Shown piece after piece: positions 1 to 12,188 of a DNA stretch of 64,000 nucleotides (positions are counted from its first letter, which is position 1; the number at the start of each line of letters is the position of its first letter). The translations under genes were made by a program, and so were the position numbers. Source of the stretch: Petunia secreta (Eukaryota > Streptophyta > Magnoliopsida > Solanales > Solanaceae). The stretch lies in the NCBI GenBank assembly GCA_029990175.1, contig JARKIP010000017.1, positions 27,887,001 through 27,951,000 of the forward strand, in the 5' to 3' direction. The notes under the pieces were generated by a model. That model searched no databases. It was given only the letters and a program-made list of their open reading frames with translations, and had not been told where the DNA came from.

Positions 1-133
1 TTGATTTTGTTATACCTGTTGAGGGTCATGAGTCTCTAATTATCCCCCAAGTCAAAGCCAGTTTGTCTCTAATTGATATGTCAAAAGTCAGTTTGTCTCT
101 CCCTAGTTCAGCGTTGGTAGAATGGTGAGATTC
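1..133 (+). mobile_element. Internal fragment of an older plus-strand LTR element (left of a nested solo LTR)
   Basis: This stretch resembles 40505-40555, which lies inside the related element of unit 3, and its last bases resemble the internal region of the unit-1 element near 13920-13950. It reads on across the solo LTR into 2575 onward. The left part of the element is outside the window. No open frame is supported. Confidence 0.65.
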
Positions 134-2574
134 TGACACGACCCAGAATCCGGTTAGGCCGTGCAGGCACCCGACATCCTCCCCTAGACCCGTCGGGCGA
201 ACCCTTACCAACAAAATTAGAAAAATAAATATAATAATTCATAAATAAGGACAAGACTCAAAAAAATACAGACATACTGATACCTCTAAGCTGTAAAAAA
301 GAAATTACAGCTGACTACCAAACATACTAGGTTTAGGGCTATCCAGACAAGACATCTAAGAGTACAAAAGAAGACGGATACCTCCTGAAGGGAGCAAAAT
401 GCAACTGAAATAATAACCAATAAATTGGTGGCCATCCGGAATAAAAGCTGGCTCACCCTGACAGCTGACGTCGTCTTCGCTCCTTCACAACGTGGAGAAC
501 TCCATCCTGGAGCGAACCTGCCGAAACGAAATAGATAGACAAGAAACAAAGAACAAACAAGGGTGAGTCAAAAGGACTCAATAAGTGGGCAGACTAGCCA
601 CCTCAAAGAATAGGATAGCTAGCCAGGGAGAAGAAATAGATAAACCAAATTCCTTTTATTTAAATTATAAAAAGGCAGAGCCAGATAACAACCGGAAACA
701 CGTAAGAAACTTCTAAACTCAACAAAGGGTGCGTGCCAGAAACATATCAACAAATAAGCAGGACAGTTGTCATGTATCGTAAGTCTACACAATGGTATGA
801 AATAAGATGAAATGATATGAAATGAAATGCACAGGGTCACATGTGCCCATAATCCCATCCCGAAGCGGAATACTCCTGCATTCGGGGGGAATCCAATCTG
901 ATAACCAACTGGAGCGGAATACTCTCCTGCACCCGATATAATATAAACCAGAGGCGGAATACTCCTGCACTCTCTTGGGGAGGAATACTCCTGCACCCGA
1001 TATAATGTAAAGCTGAGGCAGAATACTCCTGCACTCTCCTGGGGCGGAATCCTCCTACCCTCAATATGATACAATGGAGCGGAATACTCCTGCTCCTGGG
1101 GCGGAATACTCCTACCCTCAATATGATACAATGGAGCGGAATACTCCTGATCCTGGGGCGGAATACTCCTGCACCCAATATGATATGCCAAGTAATGCAT
1201 ATGAATGACATATAATGCAAATGAATGCAATGTGATGCAATAATAACCCTTCACCGGCGCGGGACTCTCATCGACAGCCGGGAAGTAGATGCCAACTCAC
1301 AGCCAGAGTACAATGCTCAGATCCTCAATGCAATACCAACAACAGGACATAATATATAATATACAAGGTAAATCCAAAGCTAAGGCGTAAGGAGTACGCC
1401 TATCGGCAGCTACACACGTAAGGAACACGTGTTAAAAAATCCACGAGGCCAGGTGCCTCCAAAGAAATGGATATAAACACTTACCTTGTTACAAAGTTAG
1501 CACAATTACTCAACAACCGCTTTGTCCTTTGAATTCATTGCCAAACGATCCCACTCTATTCAATAAGCAGAAAAATATATCAAATTAGGCTAAAGGCTTC
1601 ATTCCTCACATATTAGGGCAATCCAGGTAGGAACCTGATACCCTATTCACATACGCAATACGCAGGCCAGGCCTATGTACAGGGTTTATGGTCACATAAC
1701 CAAACCCTAAATAAATTACATTTATAAGTTGCCCATAACTTACTTAGTATGAATATATAATCAATTTCGTTATCGGGGTCCATTTGACCCTTTAAACTAT
1801 TAATTGAACTTACTAAAATAATGTATAATATTCCAAGTTTTACCATTAAAACATATTCAAACACACGTAATAAACTCCAATAATATATTAGGATCATTAC
1901 CTGAATGTTTCAGGGTGAAAATTCTACTTTTCTCCGGCCCCTTTTCTCATTTTCTGGCATTTTTTTCCTCACTGCGTTTTTTCATTTCTCTCTGCTTCTC
2001 CATCATTTTTTTTCTTTCTGTTTTTCCGTTCTTGGATATGCTTAAGTAGCATATATGACTACACCGCCATTCATTTTGACTTTTGACTTTTGACTTTTTC
2101 CTTTTTTTTTTTGTTTTCTTTTATTTTATTTTCTTTTCTTAACGAAAATTAAGACTCCCGAAATATATATAACATACTCGCGAAGGCGGATCTCAAATCA
2201 GACTCCCGAAACTCAAGATGCGAATTTAGATGAAAAGAAATCAAATTATTTAACTTTCGGTATTTTAGCGGAAACTAGCCGAACAACATCGAAATTCACT
2301 TTGGAAAAATCAAAAAAAGTCACAAATAATCATACGAACCTAACGGCGCTTTCTGATTTTGATTCGGAGCTCGTTCGCCAAAACCGAGCTCGAAAATCCC
2401 TTTTTACTATTTATCGACAATAAAAAATGAAATCTTCTTTCGATACGTACCAAACGAGGTCTGATTTAGCTAAAATTTTACAGATAGGTCCTAATGAATA
2501 TTATGAATATTATAAAATTAACGGCACGCCAATCGGAGTCGTAACTTCCGAAACGACCGACGAAGGTCGTTTCA
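134..2574 (-). mobile_element. Solo LTR, minus orientation, with 5-bp target duplication GATTC
   Basis: The left end is TGACACGACCC and the right end GGTCGTTTCA, the TG...CA ends shared by every LTR of this family in the window. The five bases before it (129-133) and after it (2575-2579) are both GATTC. No primer site or gag adjoins it, and the flanking sequence is the internal region of another element in plus orientation, so this is an LTR-LTR recombination remnant nested in that element. It holds the usual LTR parts: a GGAATACTCCTGC minisatellite (about 860-1180), one 54-bp-type unit near 1246-1290, a region matching other LTRs at 1380-1930, a pyrimidine-rich stretch at 1920-2150 and the conserved U3 end at 2160-2574. 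Confidence 0.93.
860..1180. repeat. LTR minisatellite built on GGAATACTCCTGC
   Basis: The core GGAATACTCCTGC, or close variants, recurs about every 20-60 bases, separated by alternating spacers such as CTGGGGC and CCCGATATAATATAAACC. The same array, with different unit numbers, occurs at 21770-22070, 28680-28960, 31760-32060 (reversed) and 33725-34035. It creates long but meaningless open frames in several phases. Confidence 0.85.
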
Positions 2575-4064
2575 GATTCCTTCGCCACCATCAGAGAGTG
2601 TCGTTGTTCCTTTTGGTGTACGGTGATTAGTAAGTAATGATTGATCTATGTGTCTCACCTTGGTGTGAGACAATAGTAATAATATTTTATGCTATGAGCT
2701 TGTCTTTTTTGTAGAGCAAATTTTCTAGTGTGTCATTTGGCGACTTGTTGGGGCTTCCTTTTGATTAGAAGGTTGGAATACATAAGAATATTGTGCCATA
2801 ACTCCACTCAATGTCTATTTCCTTCATTGTGGTTTCCTGGTTAGCTTGACTCAAAAGTAGTCTAACTCTGTTAGCTAGACAAATAAAAAGTGAGCTTCCA
2901 AAACTCTAGTTATTGTAACCCTCAGTCTAGTGGTATCCTTCCTTGTTCTGGCACTAGTAAGCTTGAGCGAATTTGTATCTGCTTGTGATGTTTCTTGTTT
3001 TGGCCTTGGATGTATGTTAATATAGCTAGGTAGCGGGTCGCCGGTGTCCCACGACGGCTAAGAGTAACAGGAAGTGTCGTTTGATTCATGAATCGAAGTC
3101 ATCAAGCAGTGGTTCTTATGGCGAAGGTGCAAAATTTGTGAACTTGAGAGTTGTAGTTCCTTGGCAACTCCTAATATGGTAATGCATGTCAAAGCCGCGT
3201 TCTGCTTATGTTATGGCTAAGTCTTCCTAGGTCGAGTGGATTAAGGAAAGGCAGCCTTGAAATCATTATTCCTGAATGGTTAGGTGGTCGTATTCTAAGT
3301 GGAGGAGTTTTCCACCAACTCTAGATGCTAAGGGTAAATCTTTCAAGCGTCATCGAATTATAAGTTTAGTTTCAAGTTTATTAGCCTTTTCCTATATGGA
3401 AAATCGTATTGGCAGGGTGGCTTATCGGCTCAATTTGTCAGCCTCTGTTCTAATTCATATTGTTTTTCCGGTATTGATGAATTATAAGGGTATCTGAGAT
3501 CCTTCTGAAGTGATTGTAACATATCCAGTTCAGCTAGGTGTGAATCTAGCTTTTAGAAGTTCTCGGCCATTGTTATAAGCAAAGATATTAAGGGTGTTTT
3601 GATTCTAAAAAGAAACTCATGGGTTCAAGCAAAGTGGGGGGGGGGGGGGGGGGGAGATATTCCTCCGGCCTTAGACGCGGATGATATTCTTAAAAGCATC
3701 ATCAATGCTTAAGTTAGATTCTAAGTTTGTCGATCTTACAATATCACGAAGTATTCCGGAGTATGGCGATTAGTTTGTTTGATCAGTAGGATCAATGCCA
3801 GCTGATCTATATATCTTTATACCAAGAATGAAAAATTTTCTTGCCAAGCAATCGAGGAAGATTTGGATTAGCTGTGTAAATTAAATGTAATCTCAACACT
3901 TAAGCTAAAAGTCGTAATTTATCGAATATCTCCTAATGAGCTTTGTGTCAGTGTTATCATATTATCCGACTAGTGTTGGGCGTTCGTTTCAAGAGTTCTC
4001 TATACTGGGTGTAAAGTACTTTGGATAGAAAAGACTGGCCCGATCGGGGACGAACGAGAGTCTA
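2575..4064 (+). mobile_element. Internal non-coding region of the older plus-strand element
   Basis: It aligns in order with 13960-15060 of the unit-1 element: CACCATCAGA near 2592, a motif on cell-sized AT-rich background, then a closing stretch before the polypurine tract. Frames are broken throughout and no pol domain was recognised. It contains an uninterrupted G tract at 3636-3654. Confidence 0.7.
3636..3654 (+). repeat. Homopolymer tract of 19 G
   Basis: Nineteen consecutive G follow AAAGT inside a retroelement relic. Such a run is compatible with polymerase slippage and G-quadruplex formation. Assembly or sequencing error in its exact length is possible. Confidence 0.9.
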
Positions 4065-4076
4065 AGTAGAGGAGAA
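4065..4076 (+). other. Polypurine tract of the older plus-strand element
   Basis: The purine run AGTAGAGGAGAA directly precedes the LTR start and matches the tract before the unit-1 3' LTR (15064-15074). It would be the plus-strand priming site in reverse transcription. Confidence 0.7.
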
Positions 4077-6300
4077 TAACATGACTTCGGTCAGTCGTTT
4101 CAAGAGTTAGGATTCCCATTGGCGTGCCGACAATCTTAAAATCTTCGTAAGTTTCATTAGAACCTGGCCGTAAAATTTTAGCTGATTCGAACCTCGTGTA
4201 GGGTCTCGAAAGAAGGTTTCCGTTTCAGTTGTCGGTACACCTAAAAAAAGTTTTTGAGCTCGATTTGAATTAATGAGCTCCGATTCAAAATTCAAAAATT
4301 TTGTTAGGGTCGTATGGTCATTGGTGACATGTGTGAACTTTCGAAAGTGAATTTCGAGGTTGTTCGAATAGTTTTCACCAGTATTTTAAAAGGCGAAGGC
4401 GTTGGACAATGTGGTTTATCCATTACGATGCGAGACGTAAATCCTGAAACGTGGGGCATAAACCCACAAAAATACTTTGTTATTTTATATAATATATTAT
4501 ACAGATTTATATAATTTGTAGATTTAATAATAGTATTCCCTTGTTTCCTTGGTAGATTTATCTGACCAAATATTTTTTTGATATATAGATTTTATTCAAT
4601 AAAAAAAAACATACATTGTATAGACATTTACAAATGGCACACAAAAAGCTTTCTTAATAACACGTAACTAAGAAGTTTGCCTAGTAAGAAACTTCTCAGT
4701 AACACGTAACACTTAGGGGCACCAAAGTGAATGTAATTCATGAAACTTTTTAACTTTGTTTATTATTACCTTTTACATTCTTCTCTCCAAAAAGGATAAG
4801 TATTCAACATAGTACTTATCAATGTAATACTAAAAGCTTACTTCCCGACTATACCATCTCATTTTTCTGTAGTTGATTGGAAAAATGAGTAAAGATCAAT
4901 ATTTTCCTTGCTAACGGTGCTTGTTCAATTAGGTTAAAGTGGAACAACTATCATATCAAAGCTTGTCATGGATCAAGGCATGAACTCTTATATCTATTTG
5001 TTTTATCGCCGGATCATTGCCACCGTTTCTATTGCACAATTTGCTTACTTTTTGGAGAGATTGCTTTTCCATTTCCATAAAACCAGTTTTCGAAAGTTAT
5101 CATTTCCATTTTCGTTTTCTCGATTTAAAGTCGCTGACTCTCCACCCCAATCCAATACCATGTTGCTTTTGAAATGATAACGTGAAGGCCAGTCTATTCA
5201 CTGGTATCAACAAAGTGAGACTTTGCAATTTTATTTTCGGGACTTTAAGATGTGGGTTGGAGCTATTTGAGCTATGGATCACTCTATTGAATTGAGTACT
5301 CTTTTGGAGGAAATTGAACGTGAAAAGATGATCGCAAGATAGTTAGTAATTGTCGGATCATCTATTTTTTTATGGCATTTGGCCTTATGATAAGTTATTC
5401 ATGCATTCTTTACGTGAATAGCTGCCGATAGGGCGTACTTATTACGCCACAACCTTCTCATGTATTTTGTGGTTATGTTTCTTAATTTTTTAGCTGCTAT
5501 TTTATCTGATGGCAGGAGGATTCCGCTCCTTGAATCATATTGAAGGATTCCACCTCGGAGTAGGAGGATTCCACTCCATTCATTGGGCACATGGTACCCC
5601 ATTGCATCATACTGCATTCATCTCATTTCATTGCACTGGTTGCTGATTAATTTGTTACGGTTGCGCTGTGTTTTTTCTGTGCAATATGTATACCTGGTTA
5701 CAAATATGTTTAAGATTGTCTATATGTTTCTGGCTATTTTGTGTCCATAGTTGTTTATATATTTTTCGTTGCTTATATGTTTCTGATTAGTATTTTCTTA
5801 TTTCTTCTCCCTGGTTAGCTAACCTATGCTTCAAGATGGCTAGTCAGACCCCACTTATTGATCCCTTCCGACTCACCCTTGCTTGTTTCTTGTTGCATCT
5901 ATTCATTTCGGTAGGTTCCACTCCAGGACCGAGTTCGTCGTTCGATTGAGGGTCGAAAGCAATTTAAGCTGTCAGGGTGAGCTAACTCTTGTCCAGAACG
6001 GCCACCAATGCTGTTTTTGTTTGAGTAGTCTAGTTTTGCTCCCTTCCGGGAGTATATGTATTGTTTTGTAAGATGTCTAGTCTGGATAGCCCTAAACCTA
6101 CTACATTGGGTAGTCAGCTTTAATTTCTTCAGTACATCTTAGATGTATCAGTATATTGATGCTTTATCTAGATTCTTATTCTTATTTATGAGTTGGTGTT
6201 ATATTCATTTTTCTAATTCAATTGATAAGGATTCGCCCGACAGGTCTATGGGATGATGTCGAGTGCCCGTACGGTCTAGCCTGAAATCTAGGTCGTGTCA
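4077..6300 (+). mobile_element. 3' LTR of the older plus-strand element, with an unrelated central segment
   Basis: The U3 end (4077-4385) and the distal part (about 5365-6300, closing in GGTCGTGTCA) match the family. The initial TG has become TA. The middle, about 4385-5365, does not match the other LTRs, although the total length of 2,224 bp is normal for the family, so this is either a diverged subfamily or a replacement. Bases 6301-6305 (TATAC) are a likely target-site copy. The same distal LTR, followed by the same TATAC, stands before unit 3 at 41753. Confidence 0.8.
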
Positions 6301-7152
6301 TATACTTACCCGCATAAAGTATGTACACCCAATCAGTAAATATGTGTCATTTGTTTATAAATATACACTATTATCAGTCGATCATTGTTACTATATATTC
6401 ATTATTAGTTAATTTACTGTACCATAATTAGTGTTTATGATTGAGTGAAAACATCTGGTGGTGTTAAATGTTTACGCATCTATCTTCTCCCTTCTCAATC
6501 TTCTGAATATGTCCAGTTCGATATTTGTCATTTAATAGTCTTTATCCCTTTGGATGCAAACATAGCAATACACATTCTTTTAGGCGTGTGATTATAGGTG
6601 TGTGTATTTTTCAAGCGTTAATTACCATAAAAATATATACCGTATTGTATTTATTTTCAATGTGTATTTTCATGCTTCCTACCTTCTCTATATACTACAA
6701 AATGCATGTTATATCCCTAAGTTTGTATTATTTGCAATGATTGTTTGTGGTAATTGTGTAGAACGCCATTATACTAGCCAAATTGAAAATCTTAGCCAAA
6801 ACAATAGAGTTTGAACTCTATTTATTTTTATTTCCTCTCCATATGCAATTATTTCAACTTGCACTTGATTTTATAGAAAACTTGAACAATTTCCCAAAAA
6901 ATAAAGAATACTACATTTCTACAAATGATACGTCTATTATTACAATATAGGAGTAGTAATAGCGACAATTATATTCTGTATCAACTGTATTTGTAAAATC
7001 TTAGCATGGACACGTGTCAACTGAGGCGTGAAATTACGAGTGTTGATCACAGAGAGTCGTCATGCGATCATCAGAGATATGATTTGAAGCTACACCGTCT
7101 GAGAAATAGAATGCTTGGTGTCTGAGCCAGGCAACTCAGACAATCCATAGCT

Positions 7153-7338
7153 AAAAATGCCACACGATCTAGCACTAATTAATGAGAGGAGCAGATTAAG
7201 GGTCTCCCACGATCTGATCGTGGGAAATGTGGCCTCTTGAGTACTAAAAATGCCACACGATCTAGCACTAATTAATGAGAGAAGCAGATTAAGGGTCTCC
7301 CACGATCAGATCGTGGGAGATGTAGCCTCTTGAGTATG
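7153..7338. repeat. Two 93-bp tandem copies, each with a hairpin palindrome
   Basis: Copies run 7153-7245 and 7246-7338. Each holds CTCCCACGATC, one central base, then the inverted arm GATCGTGGGAG (7204-7226 with one arm mismatch, 7297-7319 perfect). Units 3 and 4 have a single copy (42659-42681, 61704-61726). Unit 2 keeps only the outer 7-bp arms (20815-20837). Confidence 0.9.
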
Positions 7339-7967
7339 AAGAACAAAGAAGGAAATTAGGTCAAGTTGTCGTACATATGAGCTATCATATTCAAGCGATG
7401 TTTCATTCAAAAAAACAACTATGCAGGTTTTATGGTTTTTGGACACAAAGAAGGAAATTAGGTCAACTTTCCATGACATGATTGGCTTTGAATTATAAAC
7501 CATCCGAAATGATCGAGCTTATAAATATTAGAGTAACATTGACAGGATTAACATTTTTATTCTATCAAAGCAATGGAAATTAGTACTCCTATATCTAAAT
7601 GTCAGCTAACTATATTGAATTAAGGAACGTTCTCTGCCAATAGTGCATGAATGGTCACCAATGTGAGTTGACACTTCAAATTGATGAAAAGCACACGCAT
7701 AGATATGGTACCTTTCACAATCCTTTTCCAAACGTAAACTTATTACCTTCTATGAATCAAATACTACTTGTATTGTCTTTCAAAAACTGGGAAAAGCTGT
7801 AAGCGCACCCTCTTCAGCTTTGAATTACATTTTCAGTACTACATACCCGATCTTTGAAGTGTTCTATTACTCACCCACACCATTTCTAAGCTGAACTAAA
7901 ACCTCCATACGTGCTGACGTGGCTGAGGAGTGTATTTCATTTTATGCCACGTTACTAAGGCCTTTGT

Positions 7968-7987
7968 GGGGGGGGGGGGGAGGGGGG
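7968..7987 (+). repeat. G-rich tract in spacer X (13 G, A, 6 G)
   Basis: The run follows GGCCTTTGT. The equivalent tracts are 4 G, T, 14 G at 43338-43356 and a similar run at 62382-62399. Unit 2 has the shorter GGGGGGCGGGGGG near 21496. Length differs in every copy, as expected for slippage. Confidence 0.85.
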
Positions 7988-8614
7988 TTAGATCTTGGAT
8001 TTGTTGATTTTATGATCTTGACCTTGGCATTTCTTAATTGCAGAATGAATTATAATAATTTAATTGACTACGTAATGAATATATATAGTACACATCCTAT
8101 TTATTTCAAACTTATTCCTCTGCAATTTTACACACACACCATTTATAAGTTTACCAGTAAAAATTATAATTCACATATTTATATACATACCCTTACATAA
8201 TATAACAAGAATTATGTGAAAACTAAAAAAAATAGAAAATAAATTTATTATGGAATTACTCTTATATATAAGAAAATATATTATCAAGAATAAATACAGA
8301 TATGATATCATTAATCAAACTACTAATTGACTATGCATTATGTAAAATCATCAGAAGTAGGAGTAGAAGTAGTTGTTAGTGTGTCTCTACACTCTTTTTG
8401 TTTAACCTCTAAATAATCTCTCTTGCAGTGTCAAGCAAAGTCATTTTAGTTCCATATTCATACATTTTGCCTCGTTTGATAGGTCAACAAAGAATAAACT
8501 AAAAATCATGACGAATATTGTTGCCTGATAGGTCAACTAACCCCTTAGGAATGGAAGACAAGAATTGACGTAATTAAGTACAGTTGGAGTGAACCCTTTG
8601 ATAAATGAAGTTAT

Positions 8615-8690
8615 TCTAGCATAATGGGAACTATTGCGACATTGTAACCGAAGGTCACAGGTTCAAATCTTGCAAAAGTGTGTCATTTAA
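8615..8690 (+). mobile_element. tRNA B-box-like segment, possible SINE relic
   Basis: GGTTCAAATCT at 8660-8670 resembles the internal B box of RNA polymerase III genes and follows AAGGTCACA, a common context in tRNA-derived plant SINEs. Equivalent sites are near 44025 and 63069; unit 2 has the more canonical GGATTCGAACC at 36451-36461. No convincing A box, poly-A tail or target duplication was found. Confidence 0.3.
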
Positions 8691-9204
8691 CCTATATTTT
8701 CAATTACTTCGTATTTAATTACTCTTTCTACACTACGTAGTTTCTTATATTTTGTATATGTTATCACTCATAGTAATAACTTTTGGTTTTTCTTGTTTGA
8801 TCCTTCAAGTACTCTTGCTATGTAGTCAAAATTCTTATATCTTTTATATGTTATCGCTGATAATAATGAGTTTTGATTTGCTGAAGGAACTTTGGCGGAC
8901 ATACAACTATGTACAATAATATATAAATATAATATTTTTAATAAAGTTAATTAGTCATTTTTCCTCTATAAGGACATTTTTTTTTTGTCAAACTATACAT
9001 TTTTTATTCAACCAAATTAATAAGATAAATAAGAACATTATCTTAGATCCAACTTAGATGTGTCACGACTGAGAATATTATTTCGGGCTTGAAATAAATT
9101 ACTTTTTCGTTGTTTTTAAGTTAGTAACAGTTCATATTAAATTTTAACAGTAAGTTATTTTATTCACTTATTTAAATTTTATATAGATGAATATACAAAT
9201 TATT

Positions 9205-9780
9205 TGGTATACAGGCAGGACTTGTCTCAACTCTTCTTGCTCCCTCAAAAGGTAATTAAAATTATTGAAGCAGCTTGTAGGACATGCTTGCGGACATGTG
9301 AGGTTACAATTAACAAAAAGGCTTTGGTTTCATAGGAAAAAATCTGTCTACCAAGAGGTGAAGGGGGACTAAATGTGATCGATCTGAAGATATGGAATCA
9401 GGAAGTGATTTGCAAACTCCTATGGTCTTTGAGTCAACAAAAGGAGAAGCTCTAGATGGAGTGGGTACACACTTACAGACTGAATAGGATTTGAAGAGCT
9501 GTCACGATCATTCACATAAATTTCAGTAGGCAGCTGTATAAAGAGACAAGTCTTACTCACCATGGAGGTGCCAAAACAAACTTCTCTAATGGTAAGGAAG
9601 ATTCTAAGCATGAGAAGACACTGGCAGGTGCTGATGGTATGCCTTCATCTCATCAAAGGAGGACAACTACACATCAAAGAAGCTTACTAGGCCTTAAGGG
9701 GAGATGTTTCTTTCTCCTAGAAGAAACTGATATGTCACAATGTTGCTGCTCCAAAAGCATGTGTTTATACTGTGATTGGA
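9205..9780 (+). mobile_element. 5'-truncated LINE relic, upstream half (unit 1)
   Basis: Translation gives a broken plant non-LTR reverse-transcriptase reading, with a recognisable GEGGLNVIDLKIWNQ stretch near 9358-9405 typical of the region after the catalytic domain. The catalytic YXDD part is absent, so the copy is truncated at its 5' end. The left target copy CAAATTATT is 9196-9204. An LTR element interrupts it at 9781, and it resumes at 17419. Frames contain stops and shifts. Confidence 0.85.
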
Positions 9781-11985
9781 TGAAATGATCTCGGCCAGTC
9801 GGTTTGGGAGTTAGGACTCCGATAGGTATGATGACAGTTTTAAAAGCTCCGTAAGGTCCATTAGGACTTGTTTGTAAAATTTGAGCTAAATTAGACCTCA
9901 TTTGGTAGGTATCGGAAAAAGATTTCTGTTTCCGTTGTCGGTAAATCTTAAAAAGAGTTTTCGAGCTCGAGTTTGGTGAATGAGCTCCGATTCCCAATTT
10001 GAAAGTGTCGTTAGGTTTGAATGGTCATTTATGACCTGTGTGAACTTTCAGAAGTGAATTTCAAGGTCGTTTAGATAGCTTCCGCTAAAGTCCCGATAGT
10101 TAAGAATTGATCTTTTCCGTTTAATCCGTATCTTAAGTTACGGGAATAAAATTCGAGATCCGTCTTAGCGAGTATGTTACATAAATTTTGTGTAACTTGC
10201 TCGAGAAATTTGGGATCATTCTGAATTTCGTAGAGTTCCGTTTTAATCTTAGTCGCAATAGCAAATTTTTAAAAGAAAAAAAAAGATTTAAAAACAAAGA
10301 ATGCAAAAAAGGAAAAGAAAGAAAAAGGAAAAATCAAAGGCGGTGGATATATATGGCTAAGGATATATATCATTAGATTAAGCTTAACAGAAGAAAAAAA
10401 ACGAAAGAAAAAGAGAAACGATGACAGAATCTAGAACAAGAGAACGCAACGAAAATTATCAGAAAATAGAGAAAGGAAAGGAAAAGGAAAAGGAATGTAA
10501 ATAGAATTTTCACCCTGAAATATCCAGGTAATGATGTTAATTCATTATTTCAGTTTATTACGTGTGTTTGAATATATTTTAACGGTAGAAATTGGATATT
10601 AGACATCATTCTAATAAGTTAAATTGATAGTTTAAAGGGTTCATTGGATCCCGATAATGGAATGGATTATATATTTGAACTCAGAAAGTTATGGCAACCC
10701 ATAAATATAATTTATTTAGGGTTTGGTTATGTGATTTTGAACCATGTAGGTAGGTCTGGACTGCGTATCGCATATGCGAATAGGGTGCCGGATTCCTACC
10801 CGGATTATTCTAAAACGTAAGAAATGAAGTCTTTAACCTTATTTGATATATTTTTTGCTTATTGAATAGAGCGGGATCGTTTGGCAATGAATCCAAAGGA
10901 CACAACGGTTATTTGAATTGCAGTGCTACTTTGGAACAAGGTAAGTGATTATATCCATTTCTTTGGTGGTCTTTGTCCTTACGGATATTCTACCACGTGT
11001 TCCTTGCATGTTTAACTGCCGATAAGCGCACTTATTACGCCTTAGCTTTGGATTTACATTGTATATTATATGTTATTCCATGTTGTTGTTATTGCATTGA
11101 GCATAGAAGCATTGTACTCTAGTTATGAGCTTGACATATACTTCCCGGTAGTCGATAAGAGTCCCGCACCGGTGAAGGATCATTATTGCATATACTTCCC
11201 GGTAGTCGATGAAAGTCCCGCGTCGGTGAAGGGTCATCCTTTTATCATATTGAGGGCAGGAGGATTCCGCTCTGGAGTAGGAGGATTCCGCTTCATTCAT
11301 TTGGCACATATGACCCTATTGCATCAGACTGCATTCATTTCATTTCATTGCACCGACTAGTTGTTGATACGTTTTTGGCTCTTATCTATGCTTGTTTATG
11401 AGTTTATGGTTTCTTACGTGTTTCAAGGTATTATCTGGCTCTGCCTTTTTATATTTGAAACAGGGTGAATTTGGTTTATCTATCTTTCTTCTCCCTGGCT
11501 AGCATATCTACTTCTTCGAGGTGGCTAGCCAGCCCCCACTTATTGAGACTTTTCGACTCACTCTCTGTTTGTTTCTTGTCGATTTATTTTTTTTGGCAGG
11601 TTTGCTCCAGGATTGAGTTCGCCACGTTGTTGAGGAGTGAAGACAACTTCAGCTGTCAGGGTGAGCCAACTTTTGTTCAGGATGGACACCAATTTTATGT
11701 TTATTATCTCAGATATATTTTTCTCCCTGTAAGAGATGTTTTAACTTCATTTGTATTCTTAGATATCTGTCTGGATAGCCCTAAACCTAGTATATTTGGT
11801 AGTCAGCAGTAACTTCTTTTGTACAGCTTAGAAGTATCGGTATGTCTATTTTTCTAAGTCATGTTATTAATTATGAGTTGGATTTATATTTATTTTCCTG
11901 ATTCAATTGGTAAGGGTTCGCCAAATGGGTCTCGGGGAGGATATCGGGTGCCCGCACGGCCAAGCCCGAAATCCGGGTCGTGTCA
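9781..11985 (+). mobile_element. 5' LTR of the unit-1 element
   Basis: It runs from TGAAATGATC to GGTCGTGTCA, 2,205 bp. It has the conserved U3 end, a purine-rich tract at 10265-10500, two copies of the 54-bp repeat type at about 11130-11240 and GGAGGATTCCGC repeats at 11255-11300. Confidence 0.92.
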
Positions 11986-11987
11986 GT

Positions 11988-11999
11988 TGGTATCAGAGC
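11988..11999 (+). other. Primer-binding site for initiator Met tRNA
   Basis: TGGTATCAGAGC lies two bases after the 5' LTR. It is complementary to the 3' end of plant initiator Met tRNA, the usual primer for many plant LTR elements. Confidence 0.9.
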
Positions 12000-12188
12000 T
12001 TGATGTCGAGTCTATCCTGACTAAGACAGTGTCTAGTAGAGTCTCGCTGAGGGGTACGTAGAAGTCCGTACTTATCTACGAGAGGCTATGATGGCATTTA
12101 GGAAGTTTCTCTTCATTTTTTTCTAATCGTCTGTCGGTCTTCCTATGTGATGCAAAAAAAAAAAAATCTTTAATTCCTTCGTAGTAAT

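Larger units (their letters stand above)
6301..9195. repeat. Spacer X of unit 1 (non-coding tandem-unit DNA)
   Basis: This AT-rich DNA recurs at 19660-21575 plus 35815-36983, at 41754-44557 and, from its middle, at 61014-63602. I see no gene: small open frames are not conserved between copies and are broken by indels. It carries a G-rich tract near 7968, a hairpin palindrome near 7204 and 7297, and a tRNA B-box-like segment near 8660. In other units this DNA lies directly upstream of the J-domain gene and supplies its promoter. Confidence 0.85.

Noticed and set aside
619..1254. Long repetitive open frames (EYSAP- and GVFRP-type repeats), also at 21596-22134, 28432-28959, 31690-32318 and 33457-34110
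   Set aside because: They arise from the LTR minisatellite, which is open in several frames at once. No start context or domain supports a protein.
11988..12000. tRNA gene
   Set aside because: The match is only to the 3' end of initiator Met tRNA and sits next to an LTR, so it is a primer-binding site.
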